From Amphibacillus sp052055485 (GTDB lineage: Bacteria; Bacillota; Bacilli; Bacillales; Amphibacillaceae), in assembly GCF_052055485.1 (NCBI RefSeq), contig NZ_CP197171.1:2108001-2172000 (forward strand): 64,000 nt of DNA, read 5' to 3'. The stretch's first letter is position 1; each line of letters begins with the position of its first letter. A model generated the notes under the pieces. The model did no database searches. It had not been told where the DNA came from and worked only from the letters and a program-made list of their open reading frames with translations. Positions 9,218-17,771 of the stretch are shown here, piece by piece. The position numbers and the translations under genes are program-made.

Positions 9218-9316
9218 CGTCACACCACTCCTTTATGGTCAATATGCACTTAGCATATCACATTTATTTTATCAAATGAAAATGATTGGCTTTCTGATTT
9301 ATAAGCTGATTTTGTC

Positions 9317-9353
9317 AAAAAAAAACACCCAATTTAACGATGCATTGGGTGTC
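9317..9353 (-). terminator. minus-strand terminator upstream of the aldo/keto reductase
   Basis: ACACCCAAT pairs with ATTGGGTGT and on the minus strand the hairpin is followed by nine T. It lies 100 bases upstream of the reductase start, so it either ends a transcript from the gene-free region to the right or acts as a leader attenuator if the reductase promoter lies further upstream. Confidence 0.7.
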
Positions 9354-10213
9354 AATAAGGGGGACAATCTAATTTGAAAAATACGCTATCTCTACTGAGA
9401 GCATGAATCTGAGTATTCAAGTCATAAGAAGAGATATATATTCCAAAATTGTAACCGTTTTCATTATATGATAAATCAGCGCGTTTTACATGATTCAAAA
9501 GACCTAATTTTATTACTTTAATTACAATAAAAAATAATTGTTCATTAATTATAGAAATAAGTATGCTAAACGGGTAGTCAATCTTGTAACTGATTAACCT
9601 ATTTAAATGATCGCCTTAGCGATGGTGTAGTTAATCTAGGATAAATTGAATAAACTTGTATCAACTTCATATAATATAATAATAGGGAGACTTAGAAAGT
9701 TAATGTAAAAGCTTGCATAGCGAAATTTTTAAAAGATTTCAAATCCGCTGTTAAATAAGCAACTGGCAGACACATTGCTAGAGGTTAGCCAAACATTTAA
9801 GGACAGGACTTAACTAAAATCAACTTATAGTTTAATGAAAAATTTTAAGTGAGTTCCCCACGACTAAATTTTCTTGTTAAATAAGGTAATCACACGGTGA
9901 AAGACTATGAAGTATTTTACATTTAGAAGAAAACCTCGGCTTAGCACCGAGACTTTATGATCTTCGACTAACTATCCATATCTTATCGGAGCGCCAAAAT
10001 CATCACTACCTCGTGAGAATAAAGCCTTAGTTTCTAACACCAATAAAATTTTATGTTTTAGCTAGGGCAGGAATAGGAGTTTTGTTTATTCTGATTCCTT
10101 CAAAATTCCATTATACATCAAGAGGTGAGTTTAATGTTTGCTAAAATGAATCAAAATTCAATGGTAAGTCAATTTTAGAATCAAGTTGGGAGTCTGATGC
10201 TAGTATAGTTTCA
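9354..10213. other. 860-bp gene-free stretch left of the IS3 element
   Basis: No gene, tRNA or convincing RNA was recognised on either strand. Small hairpins occur (ATCGC/GCGAT near 9621, CTCGG/CCGAG near 9935). At 10134 an AAGAGGTGAG precedes an ATG that opens only 14 codons before TAG, possibly the stub of a gene truncated by rearrangement around the insertion sequence. Confidence 0.5.
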
Positions 10214-10263
10214 TGGACACATCTTAGTTAAGTTATTACAATTAATTTTAGGAGGATGTGTCC
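10214..10263 (+). repeat. 10-bp palindrome spanning the IS left end and the OrfA ribosome binding site
   Basis: TGGACACATC (10214-10223) recurs inverted as GATGTGTCCA (10254-10263), immediately before the OrfA ATG. In a transcript that enters from outside, the two arms pair and trap the AGGAGG between them. A transcript started inside the element would lack the left arm. This is the classical way insertion sequences avoid expression by read-through. Confidence 0.6.
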
Positions 10264-10264
10264 A

Positions 10265-10543
10265 ATGAAACATAAAAATAACGGAAAACGATACAGTGAC
10301 GACTTTCGTAAAATGGTTGTTGAGTTATATAATTCGGGTCAATCAGTTAAAAGTTTAAGCAGCGAATATGGCGTTTCTGAAGTAACTATTTATGCATGGA
10401 TTAAAAAGTTCAATCCAATTGAGTTAGAAGATGGAACCTCTGTAACGCCAGATGATTATGCAAAATTACAGAAACAAATACTTAAATTACAACAAGAAAA
10501 TGATATCTTAAAAAAGGCTATGGCCATATTCGCAAAAAAGTAA
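10265..10543 (+). CDS. IS3-family transposase OrfA
   Basis: DNA-binding half of the transposase, 92 residues. An HTH of the transposase-8 type (YSDDFRKMVVELYNSG ... VSEVTIYAWIKKF) is followed by a leucine-zipper-like coiled coil (LQKQILKLQQENDILKKAM). Start at 10265 because AGGAGG lies 9 bases upstream; the earlier in-frame ATG at 10256 abuts it. The frame stops at TAA right after the slip site AAAAAAG (10534-10540). Confidence 0.9.
   Translation: MKHKNNGKRYSDDFRKMVVELYNSGQSVKSLSSEYGVSEVTIYAWIKKFNPIELEDGTSVTPDDYAKLQKQILKLQQENDILKKAMAIFAKK
10534..10540 (+). other. programmed -1 frameshift site (AAAAAAG)
   Basis: The heptamer is in phase A AAA AAG with the OrfA frame, one codon before its stop. 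A -1 slip continues directly into the OrfB frame (reading K V N D A E I T D F), producing the OrfAB fusion transposase as known for IS3 elements. Confidence 0.8.
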
Positions 10544-11418
10544 ATGATGCTGAAATAACTGATTTTATTCATGACCAAAAAGAAAACTATCCTGTGCAAA
10601 CAATGTGTGAAGTACTTGAAATTCCAAGGAGTACGTACTATCAGTCATTAGATAAAACGATTTCTAATCGTGATAGAGAAAATAAAGAATTAACTAAAAA
10701 GATTATTGAAATCCATAAAGAGAGCAAACACCGTTATGGTGCACCTAAAATCCATCAACAATTAATAAAGGTAGGTTACAAAGCCAGCCTAAAGCGAGTT
10801 CAACGTTTGATGAAAAAAGCTGATATTAGGTCAATCGTTGTTAAAAAGTTTCGTCCTACTCCAAGTAAGGAAACTATTGTTGAGCGAGAAAACATTCTTG
10901 AAAGAGACTTCAGGGCAGAAACGATTAATGAAAAATGGGTTGGTGATATCACTTATATCCATACACTTCGTGATGGTTGGTGTTACCTTGCATCAGTTAT
11001 GGATCTTCACACTAAAAAGATTGTAGGTTATTCCTTTTCTCGTACGATGACGACTGATTTAATTATAAAAGCACTAGAAAATGCTTATCACGCACAAAAA
11101 CCTGATGAAGGACTCATATTCCATTCAGATTTAGGTACACAATATACAAGCGATGAATTCGCTAAAGTGATAAAAAATTTCAAAATGACACATTCTTTTA
11201 GCTATAAGGGAAGTCCTCATGATAATGCTTGTATTGAGTCTTTTCACGCTATTTTAAAAAAAGAAGAAGTAAATCATGTTCAATACTTTGATCATAAATC
11301 TGCCGAATTAGCTTTATTCCAATACATTGAAGGTTGGTACAACCGCAAAAGAATTCACGGTAGTATTGATTATAAAACACCACAAGAGATGGAAGATTTA
11401 TATACTTGTGCTGGATAA
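10535..11418 (+). CDS. IS3-family transposase OrfB (DDE catalytic domain)
   Basis: The catalytic half, reached by frameshift from OrfA. An HTH_21 region (KHRYGAPKIHQQL) precedes the rve integrase core. Catalytic acidic residues are visible as Asp in KWVGDITYIHT, Asp in IFHSDLGTQYTS and Glu in NACIESFHAILKKEE. An internal GTG at 10594 could give free OrfB, but it lacks a good ribosome binding site. The frame is intact to the end at ...DLYTCAG. Confidence 0.9.
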
Positions 11419-11444
11419 CTAACGCTAACTAAATTCACTGTACC

Positions 11445-11556
11445 GGCTTTACGTGGAGAGGCGGGCATGATAGCCTTTCGTGGCAAGCCAGGAATGTTTT
11501 AAACGAGCTGGCTCCATGGCTTAGAAATCGTGCCCGCAGAGGCTCCGTGTCAAGCC
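11445..11556 (+). other. long GC-rich nested hairpin inside the IS, possible structured RNA
   Basis: Nested complementary arms are visible: 11445-11458 with 11543-11556 (11 of 14 pairs), GCGGGCA with TGCCCGC (11461-11467 / 11531-11537), AGCC with GGCT (11472 / 11518) and GCCAG with CTGGC (11487 / 11508). The segment is far richer in G+C than the rest of the element and lies between the OrfB stop and the right terminal repeat. Function unknown. Confidence 0.55.
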
Positions 11557-11888
11557 CTGACAGTTTAATATAAATCATGTTCAAAGAACAATTAAAAACT
11601 TAACTTATTCGTGTCCAAAAGATTGACGTAGATCCAGTCAATAGGGGAGATGGATGACTAACCTAGCATATTCGATCAAGAAGTGCCTATTATTTTCAGT
11701 GTGTAAAGGTTGGGTTGAAAATCTTTTAAATATACTAATGATAAATGTAGTCATCAATTAAAATTATTTTCAGAATTGGTAACACGTGTGAACGAAAGTG
11801 ACTTACAATTGAAATTAAATTACTTGTAAATAAGCTATGATTCATGGAGAGATAACGGTTTCCATACTGGCGAAAGTTCATTCTCACT

Positions 11889-11917
11889 TTGTTTTATTTC
11901 CGAAAAAAGCGTATAAT
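11889..11917 (+). promoter_or_regulatory. sigma-A promoter of ydjO
   Basis: TTGTTT and TATAAT are separated by 17 bp, 31 bases upstream of the ydjO start codon. Confidence 0.7.
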
Positions 11918-11947
11918 AGTAGATGGACCCAAGAAAGGGGTGGTTTG

Positions 11948-12133
11948 ATGGCTTATTATAATAATAGACGTGAACCAGTAGAGGAAATTGAAACAAGAAT
12001 TTGGTCATGTACAGATGAAGACTGTGCAGGTTGGATGCGAGCAGATTATTCATTTGATCAAAAACCAACATGTCCGTTATGTCATTCAGAAATGCTCGAA
12101 GAAACAAAAATATTACCTATAATAACAAAATAG
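11948..12133 (+). CDS. ydjO: cold-inducible zinc-ribbon protein YdjO
   Basis: A 61-residue protein that closely follows B. subtilis YdjO: MAYYNNRREPVEEIE, then WSCTDEDCAGWMR and PTCPLCHSEM. The four cysteines (Cx4C and Cx2C) form a probable zinc ribbon. YdjO is cold-shock induced in B. subtilis; its biochemical role is unknown. The start at 11948 is set by AAAGGGGTGG just upstream and by the promoter at 11889; a longer in-frame reading from 11837 would start before that promoter. Confidence 0.9.
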   Translation: MAYYNNRREPVEEIETRIWSCTDEDCAGWMRADYSFDQKPTCPLCHSEMLEETKILPIITK

Positions 12134-12143
12134 ATGTTAAATG

Positions 12144-12174
12144 AAGTGATCAATTTAGATCGCTTTATTTTTTT
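12144..12174 (+). terminator. ydjO terminator
   Basis: AAGTGATC pairs with GATCGCTT (one G-U pair) around a 6-nt loop; the tail is TATTTTTTT. Confidence 0.75.
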
Positions 12175-12211
12175 GGTGATGTTAATAATTATTTTCTTAT
12201 TTATCCATGAT

Positions 12212-12365
12212 TACGTGCAAAGCTCAGAATTCGCGTGCAGATTGAATTTCGCATATAAAACCTAGATTTTACGTGCAAGCTAAAATATTTCACATGAATC
12301 AATTTATTCCACATATAATAATCAACTGTAGTTTTGTTAATTGGCGTGCAGCTTTGCATAATGCT
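12212..12365. repeat. degenerate repeats with about 20-bp period
   Basis: Loosely repeated segments recur every 20-21 bp. Most begin GTGCA or CAT and continue into an AATTT or AATAT tract, for example at 12212, 12232, 12272, 12292 and 12345. The period equals that of the array at 173-452 but the consensus differs. No coding potential was seen. Confidence 0.5.
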
Positions 12366-12485
12366 CTTAATACCAGAATTGATAAGTTTTACACTTGAAT
12401 GAAATTAGGAAAGATGTTTCAATGGAATCAAGTTATATTATGGGTAGACGAGTGAACGAATTTTTAAATTGAATGGGGTATAAAT

Positions 12486-13229
12486 GTGTTAAATAAAATA
12501 ACAACAGGTGGATTGATGCTGTTATTAAGTATGACTTTGATTGCATGTAACAGTCATGAGACAAACGAAGACAGTGAACATGAACAGCTAGATGAGACAG
12601 TTAAGATGCCAAATATAACTGAAGAGCCGGATGATATTGAAGAGATTGTGACAGCAGATGAATTAGTAGATGAGGATCTTATGGTTTTAGTTGTGAATGG
12701 TGAAGAAGTTTATGGAGATAGTTACAATCTAGTTTATATTGAAACGAAAAACACACTCTTACAAAATAGTGATCAAGTAGATGATTTAGACCAGGTTCAC
12801 GAGGAGACAATGACGGCTCTGATTCGCCAAACTCTATTAGCACAGGATGCTTATCAAAACGGTATTGTTGTAACTGATAGCGAAGCTGATGCTATTTATC
12901 AAGATACAAAAGCTCAGTTTGAGACAGAAGAAGAGTTTTATCAAACTTTAGATCAATTACCATATACAGAAGAGGTTTTCCGAGATATTTTAGTTAAATC
13001 ATTACTTCAACAATATTATATTGATCAAGAATTCTCCGATATTAGTATAAGTAATGAGGATGTTGAGAACTTTTATGATATCCTTCAAGAACAGATGGAG
13101 GAAGCCCCTGAGTTAGCTGATATTCGTACGGAAATTGAAAATCAACTTTACCAAACGGAAATTCAAAATGCTTTGAATGACCGATTAGATCAATTGTTAG
13201 CCGAGGCTGAAATTGAGGAGCTGCTTTAG
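12486..13229 (+). CDS. lipoprotein with SurA-like N-terminal domain
   Basis: A secreted lipoprotein: the signal peptide ends in the lipobox LIAC (Cys about residue 21), followed by a 60-residue acidic linker and a helical domain of the SurA_N/PrsA type (MVLVVNGEEVYGDSYNL ... ALIRQTLLAQDAYQNGI). The parvulin prolyl-isomerase domain that normally follows in PrsA is missing; the 247-residue protein ends in predicted helices. It therefore probably acts as a membrane-anchored chaperone, not an isomerase. GTG start at 12486 behind a weak ATGGGGT; the ATG 4 bases upstream is out of frame. Strong terminator follows, so monocistronic. Confidence 0.8.
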   Translation: MLNKITTGGLMLLLSMTLIACNSHETNEDSEHEQLDETVKMPNITEEPDDIEEIVTADELVDEDLMVLVVNGEEVYGDSYNLVYIETKNTLLQNSDQVDDLDQVHEETMTALIRQTLLAQDAYQNGIVVTDSEADAIYQDTKAQFETEEEFYQTLDQLPYTEEVFRDILVKSLLQQYYIDQEFSDISISNEDVENFYDILQEQMEEAPELADIRTEIENQLYQTEIQNALNDRLDQLLAEAEIEELL

Positions 13230-13269
13230 AGAAAAGAAGAGACTAGGACAAAACCAAGCTTAAAAAGGG

Positions 13270-13311
13270 AGCTGTTACACAATGAAAAATAGATTGTGTA
13301 ACAGCTTTTTT
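13270..13311 (+). terminator. terminator of the SurA-like lipoprotein gene
   Basis: A perfect 14-bp stem (AGCTGTTACACAAT / ATTGTGTAACAGCT) is followed by six T, 40 bases after the stop codon. Confidence 0.9.
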
Positions 13312-13425
13312 ATCTGCTTAGAAAAGCTGAACTACTCAATAAGATTAAAAGTTCTGGCTGCAACACTTGAATCGATTCGAGTAAGCACTAATCAAGTAAA
13401 TGGGGATGAGAAATAAACACGGAAG

Positions 13426-13517
13426 GACATTTCAATGATATGAGTAGTTCAAAATGTCCCAACTCGTGCTCAGAAGAGACATATCAATGATGCGAGCTGA
13501 CCAAAATGTCCCAACTC
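13426..13517. repeat. 52-bp-period tandem duplication
   Basis: The 40 bases 13426-13465 recur at 13478-13517 with about 80 percent identity, both ending AAAATGTCCCAACTC. The duplication covers the probable start region of the small ORF at 13487: the left copy carries the better ribosome binding site (GGAAGGA) but its reading frame stops after two codons. Confidence 0.6.
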
Positions 13518-13687
13518 CTACCTGCTATTGTATGACTCAAGTAGACACTTCTCGAAAATGTCCTTTTTGCTATGATTTTGAGCATGGCATCGCTAGCTAT
13601 GAAGATAAACTCGATAATCCTAAGCAACGTTTATTTCACTTTCATCTTTTAGGGGGGGAGCGACCTGCAATGGATGACCTGATTTAA
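13487..13687 (+). CDS. small Cys-rich protein, unrecognised
   Basis: About 66 residues with a CYC motif, a CPFC motif and a C-terminal FHFHLLGGERPAMDD stretch. The cysteine spacing suggests a metal site. I do not recognise the family. The start is doubtful: ATGATG at 13487 has only AGAAGAGA upstream, while an in-frame ATG at 13454 has nothing. The duplicated start region suggests a gene whose 5' end was rebuilt, or a decayed gene. Confidence 0.35.
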   Translation: MMRADQNVPTPTCYCMTQVDTSRKCPFCYDFEHGIASYEDKLDNPKQRLFHFHLLGGERPAMDDLI

Positions 13688-13738
13688 TGCGATTGAGCAT
13701 AGATCTTATCTTTTACACCTGGCATAAAAGTAACAGAA

Positions 13739-13784
13739 GAAAAAACGGTTGTGTTTATCAAAAAATAGATAAACACAACCGTTT
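13739..13784 (-). terminator. terminator of the sortase-PBP operon
   Basis: A perfect 17-bp stem (AAACGGTTGTGTTTATC and its complement) with a T-run on the minus strand, 40 bases past the PBP stop codon. Confidence 0.85.
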
Positions 13785-13825
13785 ATATCATCTGAGACTC
13801 GTTTTGTTCCAGTCTCTTTAAAAGT

Positions 13826-15865
13826 TTATTCATAGAGCTCTTGATAAATTTCAGTAACTTTTTCAACGACATAACCACTGCCGCCATGATCTTCAACATT
13901 TTCAATCATCATCGCAATGATTATGTCATGTGAATCTGGATAGGCAACGAACCAACCATTTTCAGCTGCATTTTCATCAGTTAACGATTGCTTTAATTCA
14001 GCTGTACCTGTTTTGCCTGATAGAGTAACGGCATCGATATTGGCGTGTCGTGCTGTCCCATTTGAAGCGGCGACAACTTGACGCAGCGCATCGCGTAAGT
14101 ATTCCGCATCCTCCGGTTGAATAAGGTCTTCAGCATAGGCTTGGGCTTGCTCCTCATCATTTTCCAAAATCGGTTGAATCATTGTTCCGTCATTTAATAT
14201 CGGTGTATAGGCTGTTGCTAAATGCAGGGCAGTTATTAAAATTTCACCTTGGCCATAGCCAGAGTCAGCGAGTAGTGTTTCACGATCGAGCTCACCACTG
14301 TTAGATACTTGACTCGAATAAATAGGGTATCGATAAGATAAGCCGTCCTCACCAAAACCTAGATCCACTAAAGCCTCAACAAAATCTTCTCCTCCGATTT
14401 CAATCGCCTTTTGAGCAAAGTAAATGTTATCAGATCGAATAAGTGCATTACTTAAATCAACAGGCCCTGTCGACTCAGAGACACGTCTCACTTTATAATC
14501 GCCCCAATTTTCTTTACTCCAGGTTAAGCCTTCGATTTCGACAGCATCCTCGTGAGTGATTACCCCAGTATTTAATCCAATCATTGCGGTAATCGGTTTA
14601 AACGCAGATCCTGGTGAATAGGTTGAGGTGAATCGGTTTAAATTTGGCTGCTTTGGATCCTCAGTTAATTCATTATATTTCGATTGACTAATTCCATATG
14701 CAAAGTCGTGCGGATCAAATGCTGGACTTGATACGAGTGCAAGTGTCTCCCCGGTCTCAGGATCAATGGCAGCTGTAGTTCCTGCTTCACCGTCATAATA
14801 GTCATAAATCATTTGTTGTAATTCTGCATCAATCGTTAAGGTAACATCTTCGCCTGGAATAGGTGATTTTTCGGAAATCCCGATTTTACTGTTTTCATTT
14901 TCAACGATTAATCTAATGCCGTCTTCACCACGTAAACGTTCTTCGAAAAGTTGCTCGGCCCCTCGTTTGCCAATCTGATCGTTTGGCGAATAGTGACCTT
15001 CATCAGCTTCCGCTAGTTCCTCTTCAGTAATCGTTCCGACATATCCAATTAGATGAGCTAAACTCTCATCATAAGGATAAGAGCGTCCTGTTTTTGTATT
15101 GGTTAGCACTGGTGGAATCTCGGTTAAATCGTCAATTAAATCCTCATCATTATTAGGAACTGTTTTTAGCGGGACGAAGACACCATCTGTCACCCAGTCT
15201 TGTTCGAGCACTGATTCAATCGCTTCAACACTCATATCGAGTAAGTCGGCGATTTCTTCTAGCTCAGATTCACGATTGTCTGTGAATTGAGCAGGATCAA
15301 CACCCACTTCATAAACTGAATCATTTACTGCCAACCCATTGCCATTTCGATCAAAAATTTCCCCACGTGTTGTTGGGGTTGTGACGAGTCTTATAGAACC
15401 GCCATCTGAAAGTTCTGGGAAAATTAATCCCGGATCCCAAACGACTTCCCAGTCACTCTGTGTTTCACCTTCCTCGTCTTGAGTAGTCAGTTCCACCATC
15501 GTGATTTCAGCATCGAATTGAATTTCTCCAACAACCGATTGTTGCTGTACCGTTATAGGGAAAGTTGTCGGTATATCCTCCTCTTCACTTTCTTCAGAAG
15601 TATCTGGTATGGTATAGGTAATGGATAAATCCTCAATTTCTAGATCTTGATAAATCTTTTGATAACGCTCGGCAAAATCTTCCTGACTGTATGTTTCCTG
15701 TGTTTCCTCAGAAAGCCTATCATACATTTCAGTAAAATTTTGCTCCTGCCATAATTGAATGTATTCTTCAAATCGTTGTTCTGGTAAAATAACTTCTTCA
15801 TCGTCTGAACAGCCAGCAAGAAGAATAACTAGAAGTGCAACGATTATATAAGTAAACTTTTTCAT
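13826..15865 (-). CDS. pbpC: class B penicillin-binding protein, PBP3/PbpC type (MecA-like N domain)
   Basis: A membrane-anchored transpeptidase that cross-links peptidoglycan outside the cell. Domains in order: lipobox-like signal LLAGC (about residue 19), an NTF2-like MecA_N domain (30-150), a PBP dimerisation domain from about 160 and the transpeptidase. The catalytic motifs are SAFK (about 420), SDN (about 476) and KTGT (about 615). The architecture equals B. subtilis PBP3 (pbpC) and staphylococcal PBP2a, which bind beta-lactams poorly. It starts 17 bases after the sortase gene on the same strand, so the two are co-transcribed. The predicted acylated cysteine makes it a lipoprotein-type PBP. 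Confidence 0.9.
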   Translation of the reverse strand: MKKFTYIIVALLVILLAGCSDDEEVILPEQRFEEYIQLWQEQNFTEMYDRLSEETQETYSQEDFAERYQKIYQDLEIEDLSITYTIPDTSEESEEEDIPTTFPITVQQQSVVGEIQFDAEITMVELTTQDEEGETQSDWEVVWDPGLIFPELSDGGSIRLVTTPTTRGEIFDRNGNGLAVNDSVYEVGVDPAQFTDNRESELEEIADLLDMSVEAIESVLEQDWVTDGVFVPLKTVPNNDEDLIDDLTEIPPVLTNTKTGRSYPYDESLAHLIGYVGTITEEELAEADEGHYSPNDQIGKRGAEQLFEERLRGEDGIRLIVENENSKIGISEKSPIPGEDVTLTIDAELQQMIYDYYDGEAGTTAAIDPETGETLALVSSPAFDPHDFAYGISQSKYNELTEDPKQPNLNRFTSTYSPGSAFKPITAMIGLNTGVITHEDAVEIEGLTWSKENWGDYKVRRVSESTGPVDLSNALIRSDNIYFAQKAIEIGGEDFVEALVDLGFGEDGLSYRYPIYSSQVSNSGELDRETLLADSGYGQGEILITALHLATAYTPILNDGTMIQPILENDEEQAQAYAEDLIQPEDAEYLRDALRQVVAASNGTARHANIDAVTLSGKTGTAELKQSLTDENAAENGWFVAYPDSHDIIIAMMIENVEDHGGSGYVVEKVTEIYQELYE

Positions 15866-15882
15866 GACTTAACCTCTCCTCA

Positions 15883-16458
15883 TCATTCTTCAACTGGAAC
15901 AGCATAAATAACGTAGCGGTCAGGGGCATTTCCAATATAACCAAATGGGTAACAGGTAGAAATGACAAGTTCTTCATCAGGAGCAGTTGACCCAATCACA
16001 GAGGTATCGTCTGCGCTCACAATAATAGAATCGGTCATTTCATATTCAAAGCTTCCATATGGTAAACGGACTGTAATGATATCTCCAATCTCAACTTCGC
16101 CTAAGCGAGTAAAAACAGTATCGCGATGTCCAGATAATAAAATTTGATCATTTTCACCTGGATAGGCAGTTTGTGACATATGCCCAACGCCACGTTCGAG
16201 CTCATCTGGGTCCGTTCCTTCAACAATAGGGATCGATGCTTCAATTTTTTCAATTTCCAATAAACCGATTGTATCTCCAAATTGAGGATCGAATTCATCT
16301 TTTTCATCAAACTCATCATTATTCGGTGCAGCTAATAATTCTTCTGCCTCTGCCAAGGCTTGCTTTTCACCGATTACCGTTTTTATATACTGATAACCTC
16401 CGATTGAAAGAAAAATAACTCCGATCAAAATGAATAATGCTGCAATCTTTTTCATCAT
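15883..16458 (-). CDS. class D sortase
   Basis: A cysteine transpeptidase anchored by an N-terminal membrane helix (IAALFILIGVIFLSIGGYQY). The sortase core carries catalytic His in LLSGHRDTVF, Cys in VISTCYPFGY and Arg in APDRYVIYA, and the TCYPFGYIG pattern fits class D enzymes of sporulating Firmicutes. Length 191 is normal. AAGGAGG lies 5 bases before the ATG. No protein with an LPxTA/LPxTG-type signal was found in this window, so its substrate is encoded elsewhere. First gene of a two-gene operon with the PBP. Confidence 0.9.
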   Translation of the reverse strand: MMKKIAALFILIGVIFLSIGGYQYIKTVIGEKQALAEAEELLAAPNNDEFDEKDEFDPQFGDTIGLLEIEKIEASIPIVEGTDPDELERGVGHMSQTAYPGENDQILLSGHRDTVFTRLGEVEIGDIITVRLPYGSFEYEMTDSIIVSADDTSVIGSTAPDEELVISTCYPFGYIGNAPDRYVIYAVPVEE

Positions 16459-16613
16459 ATCTGCCTCCTTGTTGATTTATATGTTAAAAATGGTATCTAT
16501 CAGTAGCTTAGAACGCCATTTTTCAGCTATGTTAGTAGCCTTGTCTCTGTCCTTAAATCATAACATAATTAAGTGGTCTTCATACGAATTAAAAATAAAA
16601 TAATTTAAGAGGA

Positions 16614-17116
16614 TGTTCAAATAGTCCGATGAAAATAATACTTCAAGAATAGGTGACTTACGACTAACTGCCGGTACATCCTGGGACTGGGGCTCAGAAT
16701 AAGAAAGACACTTATTCTTGCACGATCAAAGAAATAAAAGATTTTATTGGTGAGCGTATAAGTCAAACGATGGCATTCGTTATAAAGACTTGGCGATAAG
16801 CCAAGTTTTGCTAACCTTGTAAATGCTCCGTAGTTGTCCTTAGTGTGATTACTCGCCCACTAAAGTGATTTGTATCGAACGTCGAAGTCACCACATCTTC
16901 TGGAAGCTCGTTAGCTTGTTTTTCTGCTACTGATGTATCTTAATACATATATTCCGTTCCTTGGAAAAGGAATCCACCTTTCCTGAGTGAAAAACCGTCT
17001 GCTCAAAAGATACTGCCTTGAGCTTCTCGGTCCTTTCCATTCTTATGGGTGCGTGGCTTGAAATTAGTGTTATATTTTGAACCACTATTTTACCGTTATC
17101 GCATCCTTTTTGAACA
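16614..17116. mobile_element. inverted-repeat-bounded intergenic element, copy A (503 bp)
   Basis: Begins TGTTCAAATAG (16614) and ends CTTTTTGAACA (17116), the same termini as the elements at 24868-24997 and 26349-26672. It holds no gene. Its interior at 16676-16870 is closely similar to 42078-42200 (both contain AATGCTCCGTAGTT and an AATAAG/CTTATT-type hairpin) and carries the complement of the GAGTAATCACA motif shared by other intergenic repeats of the window. Confidence 0.6.
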
Positions 17117-17132
17117 CGTCCTTTTTTAAAAA

Positions 17133-17771
17133 TTAGGTATGATGAGGAATTTCAATATATGTTTCGCCATTTATGTCGAGGTTAGCTTGATCGCTGGTTA
17201 AATCAGTGATCCATGTCGTAAAGGCATCTAGTTGATTGACTTCAACGAGGACATGAAATGAAACTTGCTCTAGATAGTCAATGGTTTCAATTATATATTT
17301 TTTTTGACGTAATTCATTTTCGATTTTTCCTAATAAAGGATAGGCGATGGTTATAGAAACCTGTTTCATTAATTGACGCTTAACAATTCCTGTTTCTTGA
17401 AGAGCTGCAGAAGTTGTTTTGGAATAAGCACGGATTAAACCACCGGCACCTAGCTTTATTCCACCAAAGTATCGGGTCACAACCACACAAGTATCCTTTA
17501 GTCCGTTTTTTTTAAGTACTTCTAACATTGGAACCCCTGCTGTACCACTTGGCTCACCGTCATCATTTGCTTTTTGGATTTGATCATGCTCACCAATCAG
17601 GTAGGCGGAGCAATTATGAGTCGCTTGACTATGTTCTTTTTTGATTTTTTGGATGAAAGCTTGTGCTTCTTCTTCTGTTTCAGTCCGTTGGATATGACCA
17701 ATGAAGCGAGATTTTTGAATCACGATTTCAGCTTGTCCTTGTAATTGAACAGTTAAATATTTTTTCAGCAC
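17133..17771 (-). CDS. yvyE: YvyE, YigZ/IMPACT family protein
   Basis: A 212-residue cytosolic protein with the UPF0029/IMPACT N-terminal domain (SRFIGHIQRTETEEEAQAF, NDDGEPSGTAGVPMLEVL, RYFGGIKLGAGGLIRAYS) and the small C-terminal DUF1949 domain. The family is linked to translation regulation; the exact role in bacteria is not settled. GTG start with AGGAGG 7 bases upstream. In B. subtilis yvyE is also a neighbour of degS-degU, so the location is conserved despite the intervening insertion of a sugar-transport locus. Confidence 0.93.
   Translation of the reverse strand: MLKKYLTVQLQGQAEIVIQKSRFIGHIQRTETEEEAQAFIQKIKKEHSQATHNCSAYLIGEHDQIQKANDDGEPSGTAGVPMLEVLKKNGLKDTCVVVTRYFGGIKLGAGGLIRAYSKTTSAALQETGIVKRQLMKQVSITIAYPLLGKIENELRQKKYIIETIDYLEQVSFHVLVEVNQLDAFTTWITDLTSDQANLDINGETYIEIPHHT

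Larger units (their letters stand above)
10214..11617 (+). mobile_element. complete IS3-family insertion sequence (about 1.4 kb)
   Basis: Terminal inverted repeats start TGGACAC at 10214 and end GTGTCCA at 11617, matching at 19 of the first 25 positions. Between them are the two overlapping frames typical of the family (OrfA helix-turn-helix, OrfB DDE integrase) joined by an AAAAAAG slip site. Both frames are intact, so the copy may be active. No target duplication is obvious at the flanks. The 190 bp between OrfB and the right end contain a GC-rich folded segment (see 11445-11556). Confidence 0.9.

Noticed and set aside
10214..11617. IS insertion interrupting a known gene
   Set aside because: The flanks on the two sides do not join into a recognisable reading frame, and no matching target duplication was seen.
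11835..12107. Minus-strand reading frame of 90 codons
   Set aside because: It lies opposite the well-recognised ydjO gene and its promoter, with no homology that I recognise.
16614..17116. Possible protein-coding content in the long gap before yvyE
   Set aside because: All six frames are broken; the stretch is explained by an inverted-repeat-bounded element.
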